Positions 21,621 to 29,839 of a DNA stretch of 64,000 nt are shown piece after piece. Each line of letters begins with the position of its first letter. The first letter of the stretch is position 1. The stretch is taken from positions 1,116,001 through 1,180,000 of the forward strand of contig OZ260079.1 of assembly GCA_965284365.1 (NCBI GenBank). The letters run 5' to 3'. The notes under the pieces are model-generated. The model searched no databases, was not told the origin of the DNA, and was given only the letters and a program-made list of their open reading frames with translations. Made by a program: the position numbers and the translations under genes. This DNA is from Phragmitibacter sp965284365. GTDB taxonomy: Bacteria > Verrucomicrobiota > Verrucomicrobiia > Verrucomicrobiales > Verrucomicrobiaceae.

Positions 21621-22067
21621 ATGAAAGCCACCGACACTGCCCGTGAGGCCCCGATTCTCCCCAGTGAGCTGCGCATGACGCCTCAGCGACGGGAAGTTTA
21701 CGAAATCCTCCACGCTTCCTTTGATCATCCTACGGCCACGGAAGTTTTCCTGCGAGCCAAGGAGCGCAACAAAGGCATTTCCCTCGCCACGGTGTACAAC
21801 TGCCTGGAAGCCTTGGTCGAGCACGGTGTCGTGCGCCAGGTCAATCTGGAGCGCGCCTCTTCCCGTTACTGCGCCAATCTCCATGACCACGTCCACTTTC
21901 ATTGCGATGGCTGCGGAGCCGTCGCCGACGCGGAACCCATGGACTCCATTATCGCCAGCGACCTCTGGAGACTGCCCCTCGGCAGCAAAGTCACCAAGCT
22001 CGACGTCGCCATCCGCGGCCTCTGCCCTGACTGCTCTAAAACCGCCAGCGCCGGCAAATCCGTCTGA
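21621..22067 (+). CDS. Fur-family metal-responsive regulator
   Basis: 148 residues. The winged-helix domain (about 10-85) has RMTPQRREVYEIL and a recognition helix region GISLATVYNCLEALVEHGVV. The dimerisation domain has HDHVHFHC (88-95) and two CxxC zinc pairs, C95/C98 and C135/C138. The family (Fur, Zur, PerR) is certain. The subtype is not fixed by sequence alone, but the position 71 nt before sufC and the upstream AT-rich box point to iron or redox control of Fe-S assembly. The start codon is preceded by a long promoter region, so the gene probably leads the cluster. Confidence 0.9.
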   Translation: MKATDTAREAPILPSELRMTPQRREVYEILHASFDHPTATEVFLRAKERNKGISLATVYNCLEALVEHGVVRQVNLERASSRYCANLHDHVHFHCDGCGAVADAEPMDSIIASDLWRLPLGSKVTKLDVAIRGLCPDCSKTASAGKSV

Positions 22068-22138
22068 TTCCGCGGCACAATCCCGCCTTTACTGACAAGA
22101 ACACCTTAAGACCCACCATCAATAGCAAGTACGCCAGC

Positions 22139-22894
22139 ATGAGCCTGAAAATCGAAAACCTGCACGCCCAAATCCCTGACCGCGAAATCCTTAAAGGCCT
22201 CACTCTGGAAGTGAAGCCGGGTGAAGTGCATGCAATCATGGGTCCCAATGGCTCCGGAAAGAGCACCTTGAGCAAAGTTCTTTGTGGTCATGAAGACTAC
22301 GCAGTCACTGCCGGCAGCGTCACTCTGGACGGGGAAAATCTCTTCGACCTCGCCGTGGATGCCCGCTCCCGTGCGGGTCTCTTCCTCGCGTTCCAGTATC
22401 CCTTTGAAATCCCAGGCGTCAGCAACGCCAATTTCATCCGCGCCGCTCTCCAGGCTCGTCTCCCCAAGGGCGAGGAACTGGATGCCGTCTCTTATTACAA
22501 GCGCCTCTATGCCCGCATGGATGAGCTCGAAATGAGCCGCACCTTCACCGCCCGCAGCGTGAATGAAGGCTTTTCCGGCGGCGAAAAGAAGCGCAATGAA
22601 ATCCTTCAGATGATGATGCTGGAGCCGAAATACGGCGTGCTGGACGAAACGGACAGCGGCCTGGACATCGATGCGCTCAAGATCGTCTCCAAAGGTGTGA
22701 ATGCCATGCGTTCCCCGAACCGTGGTTTCCTCGTCATCACGCACTACCAGCGCCTCCTCGATTATATCAAACCGGACATCGTTCACGTGATGGTGGACGG
22801 CCGGATCGTCCACAGCGGTGGACCTGAACTCGCACTCGAACTCGAAAGCAAAGGCTACGACTGGGCCAAAACGGACCTCGCGACTGCTGCGTAA
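22139..22894 (+). CDS. sufC: Fe-S cluster assembly ATPase SufC
   Basis: 251 residues. ABC-type ATPase of the SufBCD scaffold, which builds Fe-S clusters in the cytoplasm. Walker A is GPNGSGKST (35-43). The ABC signature is in EGFSGGEKKRNEILQMMML and Walker B/D-loop in YGVLDETDSGLDIDAL. The length and the ETDSGLD sequence are specific for SufC rather than transporters. Downstream: sufB after 43 nt. Confidence 0.97.
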   Translation: MSLKIENLHAQIPDREILKGLTLEVKPGEVHAIMGPNGSGKSTLSKVLCGHEDYAVTAGSVTLDGENLFDLAVDARSRAGLFLAFQYPFEIPGVSNANFIRAALQARLPKGEELDAVSYYKRLYARMDELEMSRTFTARSVNEGFSGGEKKRNEILQMMMLEPKYGVLDETDSGLDIDALKIVSKGVNAMRSPNRGFLVITHYQRLLDYIKPDIVHVMVDGRIVHSGGPELALELESKGYDWAKTDLATAA

Positions 22895-22937
22895 GTCCCC
22901 AGCCTTAGTTTCAAAACCACCTAACCCTGCGCCTACC

Positions 22938-24353
22938 ATGACCACCGAAGAACAAGAGATCTCAGAGATCAAAATGGATACGATCGGGGACTTCTTTTTC
23001 CCCGAAGACCACAAGTACGATTCTGGCTACGGCATCACGGAGAAGACGATCGATTACATCTCCGACGTGAAGAACGACCCCGACTGGGTTCGCGAATTCC
23101 GTAAGAATGGCCTCCGTATTTTCCAGGACAAGCCGATGCCGACGCATTGGGCTACGAAGGACTTGGAGAACATCAAGTTCGATGAATTCCGCTATTACCT
23201 CGCCTCCGGCCAGAAGCCGAAGCGCAGCTGGGATGATGTGCCGGAGGACGTGAAGAAGACCTTCGACCGTCTGGGTATTCCCGAGCAGGAGCGCAAGTTC
23301 CTCGCCGGCGTGGAAGCTCAGTATGACTCCGAAGCCGCCTATTCCAATGTGAAGAAGGTCGTAGAAGAACAGGGCGTTATCTTCCTGAACAGCTCCGAAG
23401 CCTTGCAGAAACACCCGGAAATCTTCCGCAAGTGGTTCGGCAAAGTCATCCCTACCGCTGACAACAAGTTCTCCGCGCTGAACAGCGCTGTCTTCAGTGG
23501 TGGCTCCTTCATCTACATCCCCCCGGGCGTGAAGGTGAAGCATCCCCTCCAGGCTTACTTCCGCATCAACAGTGAGCAGTTCGGCCAGTTCGAACGCACC
23601 CTCATCATCGCAGATGAAGGCGCGGAAGTGATGTACATGGAAGGCTGCACAGCTCCCAAGTTCGAAACCGCCACCCTGCACAGCGCCGTGGTGGAACTCG
23701 TCGCCATGAAAGGCGCGAAGATCCAATACGTGACCGTTCAGAACTGGAGCAGCAACGTCTTCAACCTAGTCACCAAGCGTGGCGTCGCTCATGAAGAAGC
23801 TGAAATCCGCTGGATCGACTGCAATATCGGCAGCCGTCTGACCATGAAGTATCCTGGCGTCGTCATGAAGGGCCGCAAAGCCCGTGGTGAGGTCATCAGT
23901 ATCGCTCTGGCCAATACAGGACAGCACCAGGACACTGGCGCGAAGATGATTCATGCCGCGGATGAAACGACGAGCAACATCGTCAGCAAGTCCATCAGCA
24001 TCGGCAAAGGCCGCGCCACCTACCGTGGCTTGGTCCACATTCCGAAGCACCTGAAAGGCTGCAAGAACAACACCGAGTGCGATGCCTTGCTCATCAATCC
24101 GACCAGCCGCACGGATACCTATCCGTCCATCAGTGTGAAGGGCAATCAACATGCCACCCAGCATGAGGCCAGCGTCAGTCAAGTTAGCGCCGAGCAGATC
24201 TTCTACATGCAACAGCGTGGTCTGAGCGAAGCTGAAGCCATGAGCCTTTCCGTGAACGGCTTCATCAATGACCTCGTCCGCGAATTCCCCATGGAATACA
24301 GCGTCGAGTTGAAGCGCCTCATCGATCTGGAGATGGAAGGTAGCGTTGGCTAA
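22938..24353 (+). CDS. sufB: Fe-S cluster assembly protein SufB
   Basis: 471 residues. Core scaffold subunit where the nascent Fe-S cluster forms; beta-helix protein. Typical stretches are YKYDSGYGITEKTIDYISDVKNDPDWV-like sequence at the N-terminus, VFSGGSFIYIPPGVKVKHPLQAYFRIN, DEGAEVMYMEGCTAP and EASVSQVSAEQIFYMQQRGLSEAEAMSL. An in-frame ATG at 22818 would overlap sufC by 77 nt and add a non-homologous stretch; the ATG at 22938 is preferred. Confidence 0.97.
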   Translation: MTTEEQEISEIKMDTIGDFFFPEDHKYDSGYGITEKTIDYISDVKNDPDWVREFRKNGLRIFQDKPMPTHWATKDLENIKFDEFRYYLASGQKPKRSWDDVPEDVKKTFDRLGIPEQERKFLAGVEAQYDSEAAYSNVKKVVEEQGVIFLNSSEALQKHPEIFRKWFGKVIPTADNKFSALNSAVFSGGSFIYIPPGVKVKHPLQAYFRINSEQFGQFERTLIIADEGAEVMYMEGCTAPKFETATLHSAVVELVAMKGAKIQYVTVQNWSSNVFNLVTKRGVAHEEAEIRWIDCNIGSRLTMKYPGVVMKGRKARGEVISIALANTGQHQDTGAKMIHAADETTSNIVSKSISIGKGRATYRGLVHIPKHLKGCKNNTECDALLINPTSRTDTYPSISVKGNQHATQHEASVSQVSAEQIFYMQQRGLSEAEAMSLSVNGFINDLVREFPMEYSVELKRLIDLEMEGSVG

Positions 24354-24382
24354 AAAACGCCCGCCTGTCTTCATAACCTCTA

Positions 24383-24418
24383 CTGCCACAGCCACCCATT
24401 CGGTGTGACCTGTGGCAG
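24383..24418 (+). other. Stem-loop between sufB and sufD
   Basis: CTGCCACAG (24383-24391) pairs perfectly with CTGTGGCAG (24410-24418); inside it CACC and GGTG can form a second short stem. The structure lies 30 nt after the sufB stop in the 166-nt gap before sufD. No U-run follows. It may stabilise or process the upstream sufCB message and so set SufB:SufD ratios; that role is inference. Confidence 0.5.
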
Positions 24419-24519
24419 GACGCGGATCACCTCAAACTTCTGCGAAGCACCCCTTCTCTCTTTTTTCCCAGTTCCCGGTAGCTCCCACTGCCACCGCACC
24501 GTCTCTCCCCGATTCTGTC

Positions 24520-25860
24520 ATGTCCTCTGCCGCCGAAATGTCCGCTACAGACTCCCCTTCTCTTCCCGCCACATCCCTCTCCGCATCTCTCCGCCCGGAT
24601 TTTAACAAGCTTGATGGCCAACCCGCGTGGTTCCAGCAGCGCGTGAAGGACGCTTGGGAAGAGTTTCTCGCTGCACCGGTTCCTGGCAATCGTGACGAAG
24701 CCTGGCGCTATTCCAATGCCAAGCGTGTGGATCTGGCCAACCTCCGCCCTGCGGCTGAGCCCACCGACGCCGAGAAGGAGTCCGCCATCGCCAAGTCCAA
24801 AGGTCTGGATAAGGCCTCCGCCAATTTCATCTTCCTCAACGACCGGCTCATCCATCGTGCGACCGCAGGTTTGCCTGCTGGCATTGAATGCCTTCCCATT
24901 GCGGAAGCCCTGCAATCTCATGGCGATGTTCTCGAGCAGTATCTGATGAAGAAAAAGTCGGAACTGGGTTCTCCCAAGTTCGCCGCGCTGCACTTGTCCT
25001 GGCTGGCAGCCGGCACAGTCGTGCTGGTTCCTAAAAATGCCGTTCTGGCAGACCCGATCGAGATTTTCCATTGGGTCAGCGGAGAGAACGCCGTGGTATT
25101 TCCGCACACGCTGGTCGTCGCTGGCGAAAACTCTGAGGTCACAGTCATCGACCACCATGGCTCGCTCAACGAAGAGCTGGCTCAGAGCATTGCCGTCGCT
25201 GACATCGTCGCCGGTAACGGCAGCAAGATCCGCTTTTTCAATATCCAGGAGATGGCTCCTCAGGCGAAAGCACTGCACATCTCCACCACGACCGTGGGAC
25301 GCGATGCAGAGGTTCAAGCCTTGCAACTTCACTTGGGTGCTAGCTTCACCCGCAGTGAAAGTGTCAGCACCATGGCCGGTGAAAACGCCCGCAGTGAAAT
25401 GTTTGGCGTCAGCTTGCCTGGCAGTGACCAGATCGTGGACATGCGCACACTGCAATACCACGCTGCTCCCCACACCTTCAGCGACCTACTTTATAAGAAT
25501 TCCCTCTTCGGTCAGGCCCGCACCGTTTTCGCCGGCCTTATCATGGTGGCGGAAGGCGCGCACTTTACCGACGCCTATCAAAAGTGCCGCAACCTGCTCA
25601 ACAGCAGCGAGTGTGAAGCGACCTCTATGCCTGGGCTGGAGATCAATGCTGACCAGGTGAAGTGCAGTCACGGCGCCACCAGCGCCCCCATCGCTACCGA
25701 TGAACTCTTCTACCTGAAGGCTCGCGGTATTCCTGATGAGGAAGCGCGCCGCGTCATCGCTCTCGGTTTCCTCGAGGAAGTCTTCAGCCGCATCGCTGGT
25801 GAAGACCTCGCCGCCATGTTGGACGAGCGCTTGGAACGCCATTTCGCGAGAGTCGGTTGA
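24520..25860 (+). CDS. sufD: Fe-S cluster assembly protein SufD
   Basis: 446 residues from the ATG at 24520. Second beta-helix subunit of the SufBCD complex, needed for iron acquisition during cluster assembly. Diagnostic are DEAWRYSNAKRVDLANLRPA near the N-terminus, ISTTTVGRDAEVQALQLHLGASFTRSESVSTMAGENA, and the C-terminal CSHGATSAPIATDELFYLKARGIPDEEARRVIALGFLEEVFSRI. A GTG-initiated extension to 24412 has no family similarity and would overlap the stem-loop. No sufS, sufE or sufU follows; the cysteine desulfurase must be elsewhere. Confidence 0.95.
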   Translation: MSSAAEMSATDSPSLPATSLSASLRPDFNKLDGQPAWFQQRVKDAWEEFLAAPVPGNRDEAWRYSNAKRVDLANLRPAAEPTDAEKESAIAKSKGLDKASANFIFLNDRLIHRATAGLPAGIECLPIAEALQSHGDVLEQYLMKKKSELGSPKFAALHLSWLAAGTVVLVPKNAVLADPIEIFHWVSGENAVVFPHTLVVAGENSEVTVIDHHGSLNEELAQSIAVADIVAGNGSKIRFFNIQEMAPQAKALHISTTTVGRDAEVQALQLHLGASFTRSESVSTMAGENARSEMFGVSLPGSDQIVDMRTLQYHAAPHTFSDLLYKNSLFGQARTVFAGLIMVAEGAHFTDAYQKCRNLLNSSECEATSMPGLEINADQVKCSHGATSAPIATDELFYLKARGIPDEEARRVIALGFLEEVFSRIAGEDLAAMLDERLERHFARVG

Positions 25861-25957
25861 CCGTGAACCAGTTCCCGGCGAAGAAGGCCACAACCTTGGC
25901 GGGCATGTTGCTCCACTAAGGCCACACGGTCCTTCTTCTCCGATATACGTCACGCGC

Positions 25958-27505
25958 ATGTTTTCGCTGCACCGCTCCTCCGGTATCCTTCTCCATCCAA
26001 GTTCTCTGCCGGGGAGATTTGGCATCGGAGAGATAGGCCAGAGCGCAACGCTGTGGATGGAGACCCTTCAGCGCACGGGCCAGACCCTCTGGCAGATGCT
26101 GCCGCTGGGACCGACCGGCTACGGAAACTCCCCCTACCAGTCACTTTCCAGCTTCGCAGGCAATCCCCTGCTCATCAGTTTCGATTCCCTCGTCATGGAC
26201 GGCATCGTGACCCCGTCGGATCTCGCCATGTTGCCGGAGTTTCCGGATGACTTTGTGGACTTCGGCCCGGTCATCGAGGTGCGCATGGCTTTCCTCAAAC
26301 AGGCCGCGCGGAACTTTCTGCGTCAGTGTGACGCCAGCCCTCTTCTACATCGAGCCTTCGAAGTTTTCTGCGAACAGGAGCAAAGCTGGCTGGACGATTT
26401 TGCGCTCTTCATGGCGCTCAAAGCGGAGTATGATCAGCGTCCTTGGACGGAGTGGCCTCGCGGTCTTGCGTTGAGGGAACCCGAACCGATTGCTCAGGCG
26501 ATCGTAAATTTCGAAGCGGAGATCGAGGAGATCAAAGCGCTCCAATTCCTCTTCCATCGCCAGTGGAAAAAGGTTCGCGTCAAAGCTCACGAACTCGGCA
26601 TCAAGCTTATCGGTGACATCCCCATTTTCGCCGCGCACGACAGCGCCGATGTATGGGCCAATCGGGATCTTTTCTATCTCGATGAGAACGGCAACCCGAC
26701 CCTCATTGCCGGTGTGCCACCCGACTATTTCAGCGCCACCGGCCAGCGTTGGGGCAATCCCCTTTATGACTGGGACCGTCATAAAAAGACCGGCTACGCT
26801 TGGTGGGTGGCGCGCATGCGCAAGATCTTCTCCCTCGTCGATGTCGTCCGCATTGACCATTTTCGCGGATTCGCTGCCTATTGGGAGATTTCTGCCAGTG
26901 AAGAAACCGCCATCAATGGGAAATGGGTGGGAGCACCCGGCGACGATCTTTTTAATACCCTGTTTCACGAGCTAGGTAGCCTGCCCATCATTGCGGAAGA
27001 TCTCGGTGTCATCACACCGGATGTGGAAGAACTGCGCGACCGCCACGGCTTCCCCGGTATGCGGGTGATGCAATTCGCCTTTGGCGCAGATTCCCTTGCG
27101 GCGGAATATGTCCCGGTCAATTACCCGGAGCATTCCGTCGCCTACACCGGCACGCACGACAACGACACCACCTTGGGCCTCTTTAACAGCGGAGCCGACG
27201 AGCATACCACCCGCACGGAAGAGATGGTCGAAGCCGAACGGCGCACCATCCTGAATTACACACAGACGGATGGCAGCGAACTCAACTGGGATTATATCGA
27301 GCATGTCTGGCTCAGCAAAGCCGGCTATGCCATTTGCCCATTGCAGGATGTCATGGGCCTCGGTAGTGAGTCCCGCATGAACATCCCTGGCAAAAGCGGC
27401 GCTTTCTGGTCCTGGCGTTTCCGCTGGGACCAAATGACGCGCCAGATGGAGGAGCGTCTCCTCAACCTCACGGTAAAGGCGGAACGGTATAAGCCGGCTC
27501 CTTAG
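25958..27505 (+). CDS. malQ: 4-alpha-glucanotransferase (amylomaltase)
   Basis: 515 residues, GH77. It transfers alpha-1,4-glucan segments between maltodextrins. Key sites: nucleophile D300 in VVRIDHFRGF, acid/base E347 in IIAEDLGVIT, and the transition-state aspartate in the THDND motif (399-403). LHPSSLPGRFGIGEIG at the N-terminus and LPLGPTGYGNSPYQS are family marks. The upstream open frame to 25736 overlaps sufD in another frame and is rejected. The last 38 nt overlap the 3' end of the convergent acyltransferase gene. Confidence 0.96.
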   Translation: MFSLHRSSGILLHPSSLPGRFGIGEIGQSATLWMETLQRTGQTLWQMLPLGPTGYGNSPYQSLSSFAGNPLLISFDSLVMDGIVTPSDLAMLPEFPDDFVDFGPVIEVRMAFLKQAARNFLRQCDASPLLHRAFEVFCEQEQSWLDDFALFMALKAEYDQRPWTEWPRGLALREPEPIAQAIVNFEAEIEEIKALQFLFHRQWKKVRVKAHELGIKLIGDIPIFAAHDSADVWANRDLFYLDENGNPTLIAGVPPDYFSATGQRWGNPLYDWDRHKKTGYAWWVARMRKIFSLVDVVRIDHFRGFAAYWEISASEETAINGKWVGAPGDDLFNTLFHELGSLPIIAEDLGVITPDVEELRDRHGFPGMRVMQFAFGADSLAAEYVPVNYPEHSVAYTGTHDNDTTLGLFNSGADEHTTRTEEMVEAERRTILNYTQTDGSELNWDYIEHVWLSKAGYAICPLQDVMGLGSESRMNIPGKSGAFWSWRFRWDQMTRQMEERLLNLTVKAERYKPAP

Positions 27506-29321
27506 AGTCCTGCTTGTTCCGGTGCTTTTCCAGATAGGCCGCACAGGCTTCTTCGCCCATGTATTTGGCAAGCAGTTTCGGATCTGTCTCCAGCAGATCG
27601 ACTAGGATCAATCCATCCAGGCAGGAGGAGAACGCCTTGTCCACGTTGAAGCTGAGCAACGTTCCATTGAGCCGTAGGTAATGCTTGAGTAATGTCGGCA
27701 GACCCTTGCCGTCTTCTTCCAGATTGGCAATGAGTGTGGAAAAGGCTTCCACATTGTTGAGGCCTGAAGAGACAAACTCCCGGTGCACCGTGTTGCTTTT
27801 GCCAAAGTGAAACGGCTGCCGCGCCTGCACTTCTCTGGCCAGCGCCGGATGCAGACAATTGTCCCGCAGGAATCTCACCATCAGCTCACGGGACAACCCA
27901 TGATAATCCTGACTGATGCTCACAGGCCCAAACAGTTTGTGATACTGCGGATGCTGAGCCACCCACTTTGATATGGCTTTCCACAGAAGAGGGAGCGCTG
28001 ACAAATGGCGCTGATACTCGTGCACAATGAAGCTGCGTCCCATTTCGAGAGCGTTCTCCAGTTGTCCAACAAACGCCGGGCGGAACTTGAAAAGCGTGTT
28101 CGTGTAAAGCCCACGCGCGCCTTTGCTGCGCAGAATCTGATCGCACTGTCCCAAACGATAAGCGCCCGCTACACGGCCATGCTGCTCGTCCCATAGGAAC
28201 ACATGCAGGTAATACGAGTCGAACTTATCCAGATCGATTTCCTTGCCGGTGCCTTCGCCAACATGTCTAAAAGTGACTTCACGCAGCCGGCCGATTTCAT
28301 TCAGCAAAAGCGGGATGGAAGCGGCCGATGCCACATAAGCTTCTAGCGGACCTTGTTTGCACAAAAGACCTCCCTGTTGACGCAGACTTTCAACTTCCCC
28401 GGCAAGAGCGATAATTGCATTCGCTTGTTTGGCAACGAGCACCGCTTTGACGGGCTCAACTTCGCTTACCGCAGAACGAAGCGCCTCCTGCTTCTCTCGT
28501 CGTGAAAGCAGGATGGTGCTGAGCCGCAGATATTGAGTCAGCTTTTGATCGTCTTCAAAATGCCGGAATCGCGCTGGCACGACGGGATGCCCCACATGCA
28601 CGCGAATAAACTTTTCGTGGCGATGGAACAGTTCCCTCAGCAGCAAACCCGTGCGTAGCTTGGGATGCAAAAGTCCAGCCGTCTGAAACATCAGACTGTT
28701 CCGTCCCTCAAAATACACAGGCACAACCGTAGCACCGGCACGCCGGGCCAACGCACCCACATGGCCGCTCCATGGACTTTCCTGCACGCCTTTGCCCAAC
28801 TGATAGTGCGCCACTTCGCCGCTTGGAAACACCGCCAGCGCCCCACCGCCTTTAAGGAAACGTAGCGCTTCTTTCATCGGTGCCAGGTTGCGCCGGGTGC
28901 TGCCTTCGCCTGCAAAAGGATCCACCGGAATGATCCAGGGCCGCATCTCTTCCATGCCTTCCAACAAGTAGTTGGTCATGAAGCGAACCTGAGGACGATA
29001 GCGAGAGATCATATCCCCCAAAATGACTGGGTCCAGCAGGCCAAATGGATGATTGGATAGAACGACTAACGGCCCTTCTTTGGGAATCTCAATACCCGTT
29101 GGAAGATCGACCTCATAGTCCACACCCAGCTCTTGCAGAGCAGTCGCAAACCACGCGTGCGCAGATGGACTTTCTTCATGCTCCGCATAACTGCGGCGCG
29201 TGCGTTCATATAGATCATTGAAATCCCGGATGGCCAGACCACGCTCCACAATGGGAGCCGCCATCTTGTAAAGTTGCCGGGAAACAGGGTGACGAAGACG
29301 GGAAGCGAAATTGATCACCAT
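27468..29321 (-). CDS. Bifunctional acyltransferase, OlsF-like (amino-acid lipid synthesis)
   Basis: 617 residues combining two acyltransferase modules. The N-terminal PlsC-like LPLAT domain (about 30-280) has NHPFGLLD at 90-97 and FPSGEVAHYQLGKGVQESPWSGHVGALARRAGATVVPVYFEG. The C-terminal domain (about 320-590) resembles the OlsB/hemolysin GNAT-like N-acyltransferase family: EIGRLREVTFRHVGEGTGKEIDLDKFDSYYLHVFLWD, GAYRLGQCDQIL, GRSFIVHEYQR and LFGPVSISQDYHGLSRELMVRFL. OlsF of Serratia joins the same two activities to make ornithine lipids, so this protein probably makes an ornithine-type aminolipid in the inner membrane. Start chosen at 29321 because upstream codons look non-coding. Tail-to-tail overlap with malQ. 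Confidence 0.82.
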   Translation of the reverse strand: MVINFASRLRHPVSRQLYKMAAPIVERGLAIRDFNDLYERTRRSYAEHEESPSAHAWFATALQELGVDYEVDLPTGIEIPKEGPLVVLSNHPFGLLDPVILGDMISRYRPQVRFMTNYLLEGMEEMRPWIIPVDPFAGEGSTRRNLAPMKEALRFLKGGGALAVFPSGEVAHYQLGKGVQESPWSGHVGALARRAGATVVPVYFEGRNSLMFQTAGLLHPKLRTGLLLRELFHRHEKFIRVHVGHPVVPARFRHFEDDQKLTQYLRLSTILLSRREKQEALRSAVSEVEPVKAVLVAKQANAIIALAGEVESLRQQGGLLCKQGPLEAYVASAASIPLLLNEIGRLREVTFRHVGEGTGKEIDLDKFDSYYLHVFLWDEQHGRVAGAYRLGQCDQILRSKGARGLYTNTLFKFRPAFVGQLENALEMGRSFIVHEYQRHLSALPLLWKAISKWVAQHPQYHKLFGPVSISQDYHGLSRELMVRFLRDNCLHPALAREVQARQPFHFGKSNTVHREFVSSGLNNVEAFSTLIANLEEDGKGLPTLLKHYLRLNGTLLSFNVDKAFSSCLDGLILVDLLETDPKLLAKYMGEEACAAYLEKHRNKQDSKEPAYTVPPLP

Positions 29322-29493
29322 GGCAGAAGCGCGGTTGCCGGGGGGGTGGCTTTGTTGGTCCAAGGAACGCCCTTCCACTACCCTTCGCAATCGCCACAGC
29401 GTAGCAACTTAGACACATTCATAGTCTTACGACCTCACTTAAACACGATTCTCCAGACAGCGAAGAACCTCTCCAAACATCGGCTCACGCCCG

Positions 29494-29580
29494 CATTTTT
29501 TGGACTGCGGTGGGAAGCCGGAGGCGCCACACCGCTTTCGGAAGGCGGCGCCAGTCGCAAGCGCGGAGCCTTGACGTCAA
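29494..29580. repeat. Hairpin-rich intergenic repeat candidate
   Basis: A T-run plus GGACTGCGGTGGGAAGCC is followed by GGCGCC (29523-29528), a hairpin CCGCTTTCGGAAGGCGG (29532-29548) and a second GGCGCC (29547-29552), then CGCAAGCGCGGAGCC. The nested inverted design is what dispersed REP-like elements look like. I recall similar sequences scattered in Verrucomicrobia genomes, but this must be checked; only one copy is in the window. Confidence 0.5.
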
Positions 29581-29720
29581 ACACACTGCCTCAGTTCCAA
29601 CCACCCGACTCATTCATTGCCGACCACTCACCCTCTGGCACCTTCACATTATGCCATTCCGCCGACCACTTCCCCCTCTTCCCTTCTCTCTCCCTTTTTA
29701 GCCCCCAAATTTTCCATTCC

Positions 29721-29747
29721 GTACTACATAGTACGCTATTTCGCGTA
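29721..29747. promoter_or_regulatory. Two overlapping palindromes
   Basis: GTACTA-CA-TAGTAC (29721-29734) overlaps TACGC...GCGTA (29732-29747). This could be an operator or RNA hairpin about 90 nt past the MFS gene and 400 nt before the acyltransferase gene. Function unknown. Confidence 0.3.
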
Positions 29748-29839
29748 TTGCTGCACGCCTCATCGCCACTACGCGCCTTTCTCGGCCAGTTCAAACAGAC
29801 AACCGCACTAGCCTCCCTAAAAACGCCACCCACAAACAC

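Larger units (their letters stand above)
29322..29839. other. 518-nt non-coding gap with repeats
   Basis: No convincing gene between the acyltransferase start and the MFS stop. It contains a hairpin-rich repeat (29494-29580), a pyrimidine-rich tract on the plus strand (about 29665-29706) and two overlapping small palindromes (29721-29747). Promoters for the minus-strand acyltransferase gene should lie in the left half; I see no strong boxes. Confidence 0.6.

Noticed and set aside
22106..25473. Minus-strand open frames of 302, 254, 209 and 348 codons opposite sufC, sufB and sufD
   Set aside because: Their translations show no domain and the plus-strand proteins are textbook SufC, SufB and SufD.
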